From positions 1,427,192-1,491,191 of the forward strand of contig NZ_CP009056.1 in the NCBI RefSeq assembly GCF_000807275.1: a stretch of DNA of 64,000 bases. Direction: 5' to 3'. Origin of the DNA: Frischella perrara. GTDB taxonomy: Bacteria > Pseudomonadota > Gammaproteobacteria > Enterobacterales > Orbaceae. A program made the translations under genes and the position numbers. Under the pieces are notes generated by a model that saw only the letters and a program-made list of their open reading frames with translations, was not told the origin of the DNA and made no database searches. Of this stretch, positions 1-10,602 are shown in pieces (position 1 is the stretch's first letter; each line of letters starts with the position of its first letter).

Positions 1-199
1 GTTGTTTATCCTGTTTGAGTATTTGCCTTTGTTGAGAATTTAATATTGCTAATAATTTTTGTTCAAGTTGTTGGTTGGTTATCCTATCATGATCTAATTT
101 TAATAATTCACCATAACGACGAATAATTATGTTTTCCCCACTGGAAAGATGCACATCGGAGGCATTTTGAGTTAAACTTAACGCTAATATTGATTCCAT
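1..199 (-). CDS. PilT/YggR-like twitching ATPase, N-terminal part only
   Basis: The minus strand from the ATG at 199 reads open to the window edge (66 codons). It contains the hallmark N-terminal segment ASDVHLSSG (residues 13-21) of PilT/GspE-type ATPases, followed by the expected PAS-like N-domain pattern. Family knowledge: PilT-like ATPases power type IV pilus retraction. E. coli yggR, a pilT relative, is likewise divergent from yggS. The Walker A and B regions lie outside the window, so function rests on the N-domain and synteny. Only 20 bp separate this start codon from that of yggS, so the promoter of each gene must overlap the coding region of the other. Confidence 0.8.
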   Translation of the reverse strand, partial: MESILALSLTQNASDVHLSSGENIIIRRYGELLKLDHDRITNQQLEQKLLAILNSQQRQILKQDKQ

Positions 200-219
200 A
201 TTTGAATTTATTAATGCTT

Positions 220-927
220 ATGACAATTAAAGATAATTTACATGAAATACGCCAACAAATTACAACAATAGCGAAACAATGCGATCGTGATCCCAATCAA
301 ATTCAGTTAATTGCTGTAAGTAAAACTAAACCTGTTACAGCAATTGAACAAGCTATTGAATGCGGACAATATCAATTTGGTGAAAATTATGTTCAAGAAG
401 GTGTAGATAAAATACATTATTTTCAAGAGCAACAAAAAACTGATTTGGAATGGCATTTTATTGGTCCTTTACAATCAAATAAAACTAAACTTGTTGCAGA
501 GAATTTCGCATGGGTGCATACAATTGATCGAATTAAAATAGCCAAACGTTTAAACGATCAACGCCCTTCTAATCTGCCATTACTCAATGTTCTTATTCAA
601 GTCAATATAAGTAATGAAGCAAGCAAATCAGGTGTTATTGTTGAAGAAATTAATGATTTAGCTCAAGAGATAGCCAAATTACCAAATCTAAAACTGCGAG
701 GATTAATGGCAATACCCGCTGTAACAGATAATTATGAACAACAACTTGCCACGTTCAAAAAAATGCAATGCTTATTTCAAGAGCTTCAACAGCAATTTAA
801 TAATATTGATACACTATCAATGGGAATGACAGATGATATGCAAGCCGCTATAGTTGCCGGTAGTACAATGGTCAGAATCGGTACAGCGATCTTTGGCGCC
901 AGAGCATACAATTCAACAAAATTATGA
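220..927 (+). CDS. yggS: PLP homeostasis protein (YggS/PROSC family)
   Basis: A 235-aa single-domain PLP-binding TIM-barrel protein of the YggS/PLPBP family, which buffers free pyridoxal phosphate and affects amino-acid and keto-acid balance. The PLP-lysine segment AVSKTKP places Lys at about residue 35. FGENYVQEG and the phosphate-binding end (SMGMTDDMQAAI, then GSTMVRIGTAIFG) are all present. The frame is open upstream to an ATG at 190, but alignment with E. coli YggS starts at MTIKDNLHEIRQQ, so I use the ATG at 220. No strong ribosome-binding site is visible. yggT follows after 33 bp, as in enterobacteria. Confidence 0.95.
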   Translation: MTIKDNLHEIRQQITTIAKQCDRDPNQIQLIAVSKTKPVTAIEQAIECGQYQFGENYVQEGVDKIHYFQEQQKTDLEWHFIGPLQSNKTKLVAENFAWVHTIDRIKIAKRLNDQRPSNLPLLNVLIQVNISNEASKSGVIVEEINDLAQEIAKLPNLKLRGLMAIPAVTDNYEQQLATFKKMQCLFQELQQQFNNIDTLSMGMTDDMQAAIVAGSTMVRIGTAIFGARAYNSTKL

Positions 928-960
928 TATATTACAACGATCAATTTAAAGGAGTTTTTA

Positions 961-1530
961 ATGTCACCTTTGTTTTTTGTTGTTAATACTGTATTAGGGC
1001 TAAGTGTTTATTTGTTTATTCTACGTCTATGGATGCAATATGCAGGCGTCAATTTTTACAACCCTTTAGCGCAATTTGTAGTAAAAATTTCTCAACCTAT
1101 AATTGGTCCATTGCGTAAATTTATACCATCTTTAGGTCGATTTGATACAGCAACATTCATTGTGTTATTTTGTGTTGCTGCGCTTAAATTATGTGCAACA
1201 TTATATTTCACTAAATTTAATATCTATTTAGGATATAAGTATTGGCAGTGTTTTATATATGCCCCTCTCGTCATTATTCATAGTTTTGGTTATTTGATAT
1301 TTTGGTTATTATTTATACGTGCTATTTTAAGCTGGGTTAGTCATGGTCAATCACAGCTTGAAGTCGTACTTTATCAACTTACAGAACCGCTTATTACACC
1401 TATCCGTCGTGTTATTCCACCGATTGGCAATATTGATATTTCATTTATGATCTTTTTGTTTGGACTGACATTTTTAAATATTGTTTTTAGTAATCTATTT
1501 GGTTTTTGGTGGGAAATTCTATCTATTTAA
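961..1530 (+). CDS. yggT: YggT family integral membrane protein
   Basis: A 189-aa hydrophobic protein with two repeated YGGT domains, each ending in a motif of the type 'P.I.PIRR.IP..G..D': PIIGPLRKFIPSLGRFD near residues 46-62 and PLITPIRRVIPPIGNID near 143-159. About five membrane segments can be read. The family has been linked to osmotic tolerance and membrane organisation, but the biochemical role is unknown. It is preceded by AAGGAG at 950 and sits 33 bp after yggS, so co-transcription is likely. A bidirectional hairpin terminator follows. Confidence 0.9.
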   Translation: MSPLFFVVNTVLGLSVYLFILRLWMQYAGVNFYNPLAQFVVKISQPIIGPLRKFIPSLGRFDTATFIVLFCVAALKLCATLYFTKFNIYLGYKYWQCFIYAPLVIIHSFGYLIFWLLFIRAILSWVSHGQSQLEVVLYQLTEPLITPIRRVIPPIGNIDISFMIFLFGLTFLNIVFSNLFGFWWEILSI

Positions 1531-1571
1531 ATAACCTTTATTATTATTAATATTGTTTTCAAAACACATAA

Positions 1572-1600
1572 AAAAGCCCTTATATAAAGGGCTTTTATTT
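1572..1600. terminator. Bidirectional intrinsic terminator between yggT and yicC
   Basis: A 10-bp stem (AAAAGCCCTT at 1572-1581 with its complement at 1587-1596, loop of 5 nt) is flanked by A-runs on the left and T-rich sequence on the right. It can therefore terminate transcription from both convergent genes. Confidence 0.85.
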
Positions 1601-1631
1601 TATTTAGAGAAAATTAAATTTAAAACAATGA

Positions 1632-2498
1632 TTACTCAATGTTTTGGATCTGTTCTCGCATTTGTTCAATTAATACCTTTAATTCAATGGCTGAAGCGGT
1701 AATATTTGCATTAATAGACTTTGAGGCAATAGTATTTGATTCTCGGTTAAATTCTTGCATCATAAAATCTAGACGCCGTCCGACAGCTTCATTTTTTTTC
1801 AAAATAGCATAGGTTTCTTTAACATGAGTCGATAGACGATCTAATTCTTCTGCAATATCGATTCGTTGTGCCGTTAAGATCAGTTCTTGCTCCAATCGAT
1901 TGGGTTCAAATTCGATATTAGCTTCTTCCATTTTTGTTTTTAGTTTATCTTTTTGCCATTGTAAAATTTCCGGCATCCAATTACGAATCTTAGTTACTTC
2001 GCCGGTAATAGCTTCAAGTCTTTGAACGAGTAATTGTTCTAGAGATTTACCTTCGCTTTCTCTTACTTTAATAAACTCATCAATCGCTTTTTCAAGCAAA
2101 GCCAAAATCTCTATAGAAATTTTATCAAGGTCTTGCTCTTTAGCTGACATCACCCCAGGCCAACGTAAAATATCAATAATATTAATATTGCCATCGTTTA
2201 CTTGATCCTTGATCCAATTGGCGGATTGTATTAATTGACTAGCCAAATCTTTATTTAGAAAAAGCTGTTGCTGAAAATTAGACAAATCCAATTCAAAACG
2301 TAAATTACACTCCACTTTACCTCGCGTTAAACGGCTTCTTAACCTTTCGCGAATGATGGGTTCAAGTGAACGAAACTGTTCAGGTAAACGAATATATGTT
2401 TCTAAATAACGTTGATTCACCGAACGAAGTTCCCAACTTGCATTTCCCCAATTAGCATTTATTTCTTTTCTGGCATATGCCGTCATACTACGAATCAT
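1632..2498 (-). CDS. yicC: YicC family endoribonuclease
   Basis: A 288-aa protein, close to E. coli YicC (287 aa). The start MIRSMTAYAR and the end ELKVLIEQMREQIQNIE match the family almost residue for residue, as does the central RLTRGKVEC segment. YicC proteins are reported to act on RNA as endoribonucleases. The reading frame is open upstream to 2534, giving 12 extra residues. The family start is the ATG at 2498, which I use. As in E. coli it is transcribed away from rph, but here yegP sits between the two. Confidence 0.95.
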   Translation of the reverse strand: MIRSMTAYARKEINANWGNASWELRSVNQRYLETYIRLPEQFRSLEPIIRERLRSRLTRGKVECNLRFELDLSNFQQQLFLNKDLASQLIQSANWIKDQVNDGNINIIDILRWPGVMSAKEQDLDKISIEILALLEKAIDEFIKVRESEGKSLEQLLVQRLEAITGEVTKIRNWMPEILQWQKDKLKTKMEEANIEFEPNRLEQELILTAQRIDIAEELDRLSTHVKETYAILKKNEAVGRRLDFMMQEFNRESNTIASKSINANITASAIELKVLIEQMREQIQNIE

Positions 2499-2748
2499 AT
2501 AAAATAACCTTACTAACAAATTTATAATCATCATAGCATACTCTTAACTAAGAATTGCAATTATTAGATTGGCAATCATTCTTCAATATTAATGGAAGAA
2601 TTATAATCAATTGATTATTTTCATTTTTTAAAACAATTTTTTATTTTCCAAAGTAGCAATATCTTTTATAATCTGTTATAAATAAATCTTTAAAAATTAA
2701 ATAGATACAGTTTATTGTAGTCATAAATTAATTGTAAAGGAGAGAAGT

Positions 2749-3084
2749 ATGAGTGGTAAATTTGAAATCTTTAAGAGTGAAAAAAATCATCAATTTTATT
2801 TTCGTCTTAAAGCGAGTAACGGACGTATTATTTTACAAAGTGAAGGCTACAAAACTAAAGCAAGCTGTTTAGCAGCAGTAAAATCTGTTAAAAAATATGC
2901 AACGGTTGAAAAGGCATATCACATACAAAATCTGCATTTCAATTTAAAATCGACCTCTAATGGCAAAATTATAGGTTCAAGTGAAAAATATTCGAGTAAC
3001 GCTTCACTAACTAATGGCATTGCTTCTGTAATGAAAAATGCACCAACAGCTATCATTAACGATCTTACTGTTAAAACTTCGTAA
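2749..3084 (+). CDS. yegP: DUF1508 protein, YegP-like
   Basis: A 111-aa protein made of two tandem DUF1508 repeats (about 5-50 and 57-105), each with the pattern 'F.LK..NG..I..S..Y': FRLKASNGRIILQSEGY and FNLKSTSNGKIIGSSEKY. Length and repeat layout match E. coli YegP (110 aa). Function is unknown and no catalytic motif is visible. A strong ribosome-binding site (AAGGAGAG) lies 7 nt before the ATG. It is flanked by its own upstream region and by about 240 bp before rph, so it is probably monocistronic. Confidence 0.85.
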   Translation: MSGKFEIFKSEKNHQFYFRLKASNGRIILQSEGYKTKASCLAAVKSVKKYATVEKAYHIQNLHFNLKSTSNGKIIGSSEKYSSNASLTNGIASVMKNAPTAIINDLTVKTS

Positions 3085-3327
3085 CTCATTTTTATTGGTT
3101 TGGTCCTATATGTTGAATAGGACCGACCATTAAGCGCTTTGTTAATCAATTAATAAAAAATCTTATTTAAATCTTATCTTTTTTCCTTAATTGCAGTGTG
3201 CATTGTCCGCTAAATTCTGTATAATATCGCCTTAGCTTTAGCTAAACATTATAAAATCTTAATTTATAATGTCCTTCTTAATTGTTATAACCATTTTAAA
3301 ATTTATTCATTAGATCTGGAGAATTGC

Positions 3328-4050
3328 ATGCGCCCTTCTGGCCGAACAGCGGAACAAGTCCGTCCAATTAACATTACTCGTCACTATACTAAACATGCGG
3401 AAGGTTCGGTATTAATTGAATTTGGCGACACAAAAGTCCTCTGTAATGCCACTGTCGAAGAGGGAGTACCACGTTTTTTAAAAGGGCAAAATCAAGGATG
3501 GATCACCGCTGAATACGGTATGTTACCAAGAGCAACCAATAGCAGAACCCAACGTGAAGCAGCTAAAGGTAAACAAACAGGTCGCACAATGGAAATTCAG
3601 CGTTTAATAGCTCGCTCTTTAAGAGCAGCGGTAGACCTTGGATTACTCGGTGAATATACTATTACTGTTGATTGTGATGTCATTCAAGCTGATGGCGGTA
3701 CACGGACTGCATCTATTTCAGGCGCATGTGTTGCTTTATATGATGCATTACACGCCATGGTAGAAAAAGGTTTACTAAAATCGAATCCATTTAAAGGATT
3801 TATCGCAGCAGTATCAGTAGGTATTGTTGATGGTAATGCTATTTGCGACTTAGAATATATTGAAGATTCTAATGCGCAAACTGATATGAATGTCATCATG
3901 ACAGAGGAAGGTAAGTTGATTGAAATTCAAGGTACAGCTGAAGGTGAACCTTTTTCTCATGATGAATTACTAGAATTATTATCATTAGCAAAAGGTGGTA
4001 TTAATTCCATTATAAAAGAGCAAAAAAAAGCATTGAATATTGCTTCTTGA
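3328..4050 (+). CDS. rph: Ribonuclease PH
   Basis: A 240-aa phosphorolytic 3'-5' exoribonuclease of the RNase PH family, which trims tRNA 3' ends. It aligns along its whole length with E. coli Rph: MRPSGR at the start, [54 protein letters not shown], then [19 protein letters not shown] with the phosphate-site region. A possible ribosome-binding site (CTGGAG) lies 8 nt before ATG. It is the first gene of an rph-pyrE pair, and its stop codon lies 9 nt before a terminator-like hairpin, which matters for pyrE control. Confidence 0.97.
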   Translation: MRPSGRTAEQVRPINITRHYTKHAEGSVLIEFGDTKVLCNATVEEGVPRFLKGQNQGWITAEYGMLPRATNSRTQREAAKGKQTGRTMEIQRLIARSLRAAVDLGLLGEYTITVDCDVIQADGGTRTASISGACVALYDALHAMVEKGLLKSNPFKGFIAAVSVGIVDGNAICDLEYIEDSNAQTDMNVIMTEEGKLIEIQGTAEGEPFSHDELLELLSLAKGGINSIIKEQKKALNIAS

Positions 4051-4058
4051 ATGAATTT

Positions 4059-4085
4059 AAAAGCGACTTAGGTCGCTTTATTTTT
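4059..4085 (+). terminator. rph-pyrE intercistronic attenuator-like hairpin
   Basis: An 8-bp perfect stem (AAAGCGAC at 4060-4067 with GTCGCTTT at 4072-4079, loop TTAG) is followed by ATTTTT. It begins 9 nt after the rph stop codon. In E. coli and Salmonella a hairpin in this position mediates UTP-sensitive attenuation of pyrE, because a ribosome closely following RNA polymerase disrupts it. The layout supports the same mechanism here; that is inference. Confidence 0.75.
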
Positions 4086-4130
4086 GCATAGAATAAAATG
4101 ATATCGTCACAAAAGTCTGGAGAATTTAAA

Positions 4131-4775
4131 ATGAAATCTTATAAACGCCAATTTATTCAATTCGCATTAGAAAGGCAAGTATTACGATTTGGCGAATTTA
4201 CTCTGAAATCCGGACGCAAAAGTCCTTACTTTTTTAACGCAGGCTTATTTAATACGGGTAAAGACTTAGCTTTATTAGGTCGTTTTTATGCTGAAGCCCT
4301 AATTGACGCTAATTTGGAATATGATGTAATTTTCGGTCCAGCTTATAAAGGTATCCCAATTGTGGCATCTACCGTAGTCGCACTCTCTGAGCACCATAAT
4401 ATTGAAGTACCTTATAGTTTTAATCGCAAAGAAGCAAAGGATCATGGTGAAGGGGGTAATTTAGTTGGTTGTTCAATCAAAAACAAACGCGTAATGTTAG
4501 TTGATGACGTAATTACCGCCGGAACAGCGATTCGCGAATCAATGCGTATTCTCGAAGACAATCATTCTCAATTAGCCGGCGTGTTAATTAGTCTTGATCG
4601 ACAAGAAAAAGGGCGTGGTGAACTTTCAGCTATTCAAGAAATCAAACAAGCCTACCATTGTGATGTAATTTCAATCATAACCTTAACTGATTTAATTAAT
4701 TATCTAGAACAAGATGGTAAAACCACTGAATTAAATCAAGTGAAAGCTTATCGCGCTCAATATGGAATTAATTGA
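4131..4775 (+). CDS. pyrE: Orotate phosphoribosyltransferase
   Basis: A 214-aa enzyme converting orotate and PRPP to OMP in pyrimidine synthesis. The PRPP-binding motif [13 protein letters not shown] is present around residues 120-133. [21 protein letters not shown] near the start and the flexible-loop [10 protein letters not shown] also match E. coli PyrE (213 aa). The frame opens at 4098, but alignment and the TCTGGAG ribosome-binding site support the ATG at 4131. It follows rph through an attenuator-like hairpin. Confidence 0.97.
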   Translation: MKSYKRQFIQFALERQVLRFGEFTLKSGRKSPYFFNAGLFNTGKDLALLGRFYAEALIDANLEYDVIFGPAYKGIPIVASTVVALSEHHNIEVPYSFNRKEAKDHGEGGNLVGCSIKNKRVMLVDDVITAGTAIRESMRILEDNHSQLAGVLISLDRQEKGRGELSAIQEIKQAYHCDVISIITLTDLINYLEQDGKTTELNQVKAYRAQYGIN

Positions 4776-4826
4776 TGACAAGATAAAGATATTTAAATAA
4801 AAACTGAAAAATATATTATGTTCATG

Positions 4827-4860
4827 GTAATCAATTATTATTAAATTGATTACTTACTTT
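4827..4860 (+). terminator. Hairpin downstream of pyrE
   Basis: A 10-bp perfect stem (GTAATCAATT at 4827-4836 with AATTGATTAC at 4844-4853, loop of 7) is followed by a T-rich stretch. It is probably the first of two consecutive terminators after pyrE. Confidence 0.5.
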
Positions 4861-4900
4861 ATACATTAATTGAAATTATTTTCATTGAATATTGTTTGTA

Positions 4901-4939
4901 AAAAGAACCATAAAACTAATATCGTTTATGGTTCTTTTT
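4901..4939. terminator. Bidirectional intrinsic terminator between pyrE and bglH
   Basis: A 16-bp stem (4901-4916 with 4924-4939) begins with AAAAGAACC and ends in GGTTCTTTTTT, giving T-runs on both strands. It serves the convergent genes pyrE (+) and the porin (-). Confidence 0.85.
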
Positions 4940-4958
4940 TATGAATGACTTTGAGAAT

Positions 4959-6860
<1,902 letters not shown>

Positions 6861-6872
6861 CTATGCGTTATT

Positions 6873-6900
6873 AATATAACGAATAAAAAAACGCTTTCAA
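6873..6900 (-). promoter_or_regulatory. Candidate bglH promoter
   Basis: Minus strand: -35 TTGAAA (6900-6895), 16-bp spacer, -10 TATATT (6878-6873). The inferred start near 6866 lies about 18 nt before the RAT. Confidence 0.65.
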
Positions 6901-6914
6901 AACCAATTTATAAA

Positions 6915-6936
6915 TTCTGTGATTGCTGTCACTTTC
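6915..6936 (-). promoter_or_regulatory. CRP-like site upstream of bglH
   Basis: The plus strand reads TGTGA-N6-TCACT at 6918-6933, one mismatch from the TGTGA-N6-TCACA core. Its centre (6925.5) is about 60 bp from the inferred start at 6866, the usual class I CRP spacing. The 6723-7200 interval between bglH and the divergent SIMPL gene is filled by this site, the promoter and the RAT/terminator; nothing else is evident. Confidence 0.65.
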
Positions 6937-7200
6937 TCTATACATTTTTTTAAATATCTCATAAATATATCTCACAATTGCGTGACTTTTGAGCAAATCA
7001 TCACTATTCTATGAACAATATATCCATGTTCGTTCAAAGTTGAAGCGCTTAAAAAAATAAATTTATTGTGATCTATTTAACTGAATAATCTAATTAAATA
7101 ATTAAAAAAAAACATAAGATTACTTGAGTTAGGAAATCTAATTATAGAATTAATCTTGGTATAGTATTGTTATAGCGTAAATTATTTAATGAGGATAATG

Positions 7201-8310
7201 ATGAAACATAAATTATTATTGATAGTGCTACTTAATTTAGCGATATTACCCCTAGCAAATGCACAAAAACAATCAGATGAAAATCAGCTTTTATTGCAAG
7301 AATATAAATACGGTAAAGGATTTATTTCTGTTGGTAATATCAATTTAACGGTTAATGATAAATTTAAAGTCAAACCAGATGTTGCTGAATTTACCGTTAC
7401 TTATAAAACAGAAGGAAATAGTTATAAAGAAGCATCTGATAAAAATGCTGTAACAATGAAAGAATTCAATCAATTTTTATTAGATTCGGGATTAAAGAAA
7501 GCTGATTTAACCACGGTAAGCTACCGTAACCTCGAAAGACAAATAGAGCAACCAATAAAAACAAAAACTGTACAATATCAATCTAGCTACGTAGTTCAAC
7601 TATATATCGATCAAAATCTATTTTTTAACGTTACTGAAATACTTGATAAAAATGGTATCCATAATATTAAACAAAATAATTATGATTTTAATCTGAAACA
7701 ATCTGGCAATATCTCACATTATGTTTTTAATCTTCAAGAAGTGGCAAGTTCGCGTGAGAAAGCTAAACAACTAGTTCAACAAAAATATCAAAATATTGTT
7801 GATGAACTGAAAAAATTAGGGGATAACACTATTACTGTTAGTGCATATGATAACCAAGAAAATGCTCAAGACACAAACGCTGAATTAGTCAAAAAATACT
7901 ACGTACTCAATACTCTTGCTTTAAAAGTGAAAAATTTTGATTTAATTGGCAAGATAATGGCTAAAGCTCAAGCGTTAAATATAAGTGTTAATAATGATTT
8001 AAGTTATAGCGTATCCGATGAAGAATTGGAAAATACGCTTCAGCAACATGAAAAAATGTTGTATAAGAAGCTTGAAGAGAAAGCTAATCGTTTACTTGGC
8101 AATCACTACCAACTTGGTGTTGCTAACTATTTGAATTACACAGCTACTGATGATTTTCCAATCCAAAAAAATCCGAGGTTATATGCTCAATCTTTAGTTG
8201 CACAAGAAGCAAGTATCGATAATAAAATTGATATACAAACCCCTGAAGATTTAGAACTCATATTAACAATGGAAGGATCTTTTGAAATCGTTAGAAAGAT
8301 AATAAATTAA
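7201..8310 (+). CDS. Exported SIMPL-domain (DUF541) protein
   Basis: A 369-aa protein with a signal peptide (MKHKLLLIVLLNLAILPLANA, cleavage near 21) and a SIMPL/DUF541 region. Recognisable elements are GFISVGNINLTVNDKFKVKPDVAEF, then YKEASDKNAVTM, and the DLTTVSYRN strand. E. coli YggE (about 246 aa) belongs to this family and is linked to oxidative stress; bacterial members form periplasmic ring-shaped oligomers. This protein is about 120 residues longer, with a Lys/Glu/Gln-rich helix and an extra C-terminal tail. ATGs at 7189 and 7198 are also in frame, but GAGGA at 7191-7195 fits the start at 7201 best. It is monocistronic. Confidence 0.75.
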   Translation: MKHKLLLIVLLNLAILPLANAQKQSDENQLLLQEYKYGKGFISVGNINLTVNDKFKVKPDVAEFTVTYKTEGNSYKEASDKNAVTMKEFNQFLLDSGLKKADLTTVSYRNLERQIEQPIKTKTVQYQSSYVVQLYIDQNLFFNVTEILDKNGIHNIKQNNYDFNLKQSGNISHYVFNLQEVASSREKAKQLVQQKYQNIVDELKKLGDNTITVSAYDNQENAQDTNAELVKKYYVLNTLALKVKNFDLIGKIMAKAQALNISVNNDLSYSVSDEELENTLQQHEKMLYKKLEEKANRLLGNHYQLGVANYLNYTATDDFPIQKNPRLYAQSLVAQEASIDNKIDIQTPEDLELILTMEGSFEIVRKIIN

Positions 8311-8679
8311 TAATTATTATCCTTTTTATAGCGTTAATGTATGCAATTTGAATGAATAGAACGCTATAATTTAACTCTATTTTTGTTTTGAGCATACTTT
8401 AAATATTAAACAATATATTAGTGACACAATTGGCAATATTGAAATAATTTTATCATATTCAAAATGATATGAAGTGAAAATTTGAAAAAGGTAAAATAAC
8501 GATTTTACCTTTTTTAGTTTATAGAGTATGTCCAATTTTCTTTTTATAACAAAAGGTTATTAAAGCTTATATTTTTCAGATGCTACTTTAGTTTTAACTA
8601 ACTGATTTTAAAGATTGGAAACGTTTTGATGACAGGAAATATCTAAAGGACAAACAGAAATCATATATAAAAGAGTATA
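8311..8679. other. Gene-free interval between the SIMPL gene and dinB
   Basis: A 369-bp AT-rich stretch without a credible ORF. It holds a 9-bp inverted repeat (TATAGCGTT at 8327-8335 with AACGCTATA at 8360-8368) and a strong terminator hairpin at 8485-8515. The 170 bp between the SIMPL stop codon and that terminator could be a long 3' UTR or an unrecognised small RNA; no known RNA family is evident. Confidence 0.5.
8485..8515 (+). terminator. Intrinsic terminator downstream of the SIMPL gene
   Basis: A 13-bp stem (AAAAAGGTAAAAT at 8485-8497 with its complement at 8502-8514, loop AACG), A-rich on the left and T-rich on the right. It can act in both directions. Confidence 0.85.
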
Positions 8680-9735
8680 CTACCACGGTAAAACAAGTTG
8701 TTTATCAACTTGTGGATCAATGAGCGTTACATGAAATCCAATGAGTCGAACGCCACGTTCTTTACGTCGTTCATGCCAAATTTGATATGCTTGATTAATT
8801 AAATCTTGCTTATCTAACTTAGGGAAAATATGTTCTTGTGTAGTTAGTTGAAAATCGTGAAATTTAAATTTTACGCCTTGTCTGGCAATGGAACCATCAG
8901 GTCTCACTCTCTCTAATCGTTTTTCAAGTTCATCGTAAAGTGAATCAAAAATCGGTAAGCAGTCATCCCACAAATAGAGATCCTTAGCAATCGTCCGTTC
9001 GACACCAACCGATTTTCGTTGTCGATCATTATTAACTTCTCGATCGTCAATACCATTACATCGTTCATAAAGCACACTACCAAATTTCCCAAATTGGGAC
9101 AGAAGTTTATTTAAATCATAATTTACAACATCACGACAATAAATTAATCCAAGCTCAGCTAAACGTTTTTCTATTACCTTACCTACTCCTGGTATTTTTT
9201 TTAACGGTAAATCAGCGATGAACGTTTTAACATCTTTCGGTAGAATCACGTATTGTCCATTTGGCTTATTCATATCAGACGCTATTTTGGCAAGAAATTT
9301 CAACGGTGCAATACCGGCTGAAGCGGTTAAATGCAACTCATTAGCAATCTTTTGTCTGATATCTTGAGCGATTAATGTAGCTGAACCGTGAAATAATGAG
9401 CTGTTAGTTACATCCAAATATGCTTCATCTAAAGATACCGCCTCAATAATATCTGTATAACGTTTAAATATTTGGTGAATTTGAATAGATACTTCTTTAT
9501 AAACCGGAAACCGTCCAGGGATAACCTTTAAATGTGGGCATAGTTTGATTGCTTGAACCATTGACATTGCACTATGAATACCAAATTGACGAGCAAGATA
9601 ATTCGCAGTAGCAACCACCCCACGTTTTTTTGGATCACCCCCTACTGCAATTGGTAGATTTCGATAACGCGGATTATCACGCATTTCTACTGCAGCATAA
9701 AAGCAATCCATATCTATATGAATTATCTTTTTCAT
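8680..9735 (-). CDS. dinB: DNA polymerase IV
   Basis: A 351-aa Y-family translesion polymerase, the same length as E. coli DinB. Catalytic acidic residues are visible in HIDMDCFYAAVE (Asp8) and SLDEAYLDVT (about 101-110). STANYLARQFGI-type finger sequence, the HhH segment LPLKKIPGVGKV and the little-finger region QGVKFKFHDFQLTTQEH follow. The C-terminal end (QLVLPW) corresponds to the beta-clamp-binding tail QLVLGL of E. coli. It is monocistronic, on the opposite strand to its neighbours. No clear LexA box was found upstream. Confidence 0.97.
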   Translation of the reverse strand: MKKIIHIDMDCFYAAVEMRDNPRYRNLPIAVGGDPKKRGVVATANYLARQFGIHSAMSMVQAIKLCPHLKVIPGRFPVYKEVSIQIHQIFKRYTDIIEAVSLDEAYLDVTNSSLFHGSATLIAQDIRQKIANELHLTASAGIAPLKFLAKIASDMNKPNGQYVILPKDVKTFIADLPLKKIPGVGKVIEKRLAELGLIYCRDVVNYDLNKLLSQFGKFGSVLYERCNGIDDREVNNDRQRKSVGVERTIAKDLYLWDDCLPIFDSLYDELEKRLERVRPDGSIARQGVKFKFHDFQLTTQEHIFPKLDKQDLINQAYQIWHERRKERGVRLIGFHVTLIDPQVDKQLVLPW

Positions 9736-9949
9736 CGATTTAAAATGCTTTCTTTATGATTAAGTCACAATTATATAATTACTTATTTAATTAATACTGA
9801 CTAAATATACAGTAAAAAATAATTTTTTTCTATAACAAAATACAAGGACTTAGCTAAAAATGGTATAATTTATCTACCCGTTAATCAATAAAACTGGCAT
9901 AATAGCCCATTGTGTTAGTCTTACCTTTCTATTTAAAACAGTAAATACA

Positions 9950-10582
9950 GTGTCGAATATTACTTATAATAAACTATGTAACCGATTTCGAGGATTTTAT
10001 CCTGTTGTGATTGATATTGAAACCTCTGGTTTCGACAATAAACTCAATGCCATTCTTGAAATTGCAGCAATTACCTTAAAAATGAATCAAGATGGTTGGC
10101 TTGAGATCGATCAGAAATGTCACTTTCATGTTGAACCCTTTGCCGGAGCAATTTTGGAGCCATCATCTTTAGCCTTTAATGGCATTGATCCCAATAACCC
10201 TTTACGTGGTGCCGTACCAGAAAAAATAGCAATCGATGAGATTTTTAAAGTTGTACGAAATGGGGTAAAAAGTAATGACTGTACACGAGCCGTGATTGTT
10301 GCACATAATGCTAATTTTGATCAGGGTTTTTTAATGGCAGCGGCTGAACGTTGTAAGATGAAACGTAATCCATTTCACCCTTTTGCCATGTTTGATACCG
10401 CTACTTTAGCAGGTATGGTATATGGGCAAACGGTTTTAGCTAAAGCTTGCGAAGCAGCCAAAATAACTTTTGATCAGCGAGAGGCTCACTCAGCATTATA
10501 TGATACAGAAAAAACGGCTGCTTTATTTTGTGATATGATTAATCGTTTCAAAAAACTAGGTGGTTGGCCATTAAGCGATTAA
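9950..10582 (+). CDS. rnt: Ribonuclease T
   Basis: A 210-aa DEDDh exonuclease that trims the 3' ends of tRNA and other stable RNAs. Catalytic motifs: [10 protein letters not shown] (Asp22, Glu24), [10 protein letters not shown], and [11 protein letters not shown] with the final His and Asp. Conserved [15 protein letters not shown]-like and [17 protein letters not shown] regions match E. coli Rnt. The start is GTG at 9950, since no in-frame ATG exists upstream of the conserved [10 protein letters not shown]. The ribosome-binding site is poor. Confidence 0.95.
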   Translation: MSNITYNKLCNRFRGFYPVVIDIETSGFDNKLNAILEIAAITLKMNQDGWLEIDQKCHFHVEPFAGAILEPSSLAFNGIDPNNPLRGAVPEKIAIDEIFKVVRNGVKSNDCTRAVIVAHNANFDQGFLMAAAERCKMKRNPFHPFAMFDTATLAGMVYGQTVLAKACEAAKITFDQREAHSALYDTEKTAALFCDMINRFKKLGGWPLSD

Positions 10583-10602
10583 CTCAAGTCGCTTAATTTG
10601 TT
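10571..10602 (+). terminator. Hairpin at the end of rnt
   Basis: TTAAGCGA (10571-10578) pairs with TCGCTTAA (10589-10596) and is followed by TTTGTTTATTT. The left arm lies in the last codons and stop of rnt. It is a weak-to-moderate intrinsic terminator. Confidence 0.5.

Noticed and set aside
190-219. Upstream start of yggS at 190
   Set aside because: It adds ten residues that align with nothing in the family and overlaps the divergent PilT-like start region.
2499-2534. Upstream start of yicC at 2534
   Set aside because: The conserved start MIRSMTAYAR begins at 2498; the extra residues are not seen in the family.
2919-3149. Minus-strand ORF over yegP
   Set aside because: It is a shadow of a well-supported gene with a strong ribosome-binding site on the plus strand.
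3191-3225. Promoter candidate for rph with TATAAT at 3220
   Set aside because: The -10 is good, but no -35 of reasonable match lies 16-18 bp upstream, so I do not list it.
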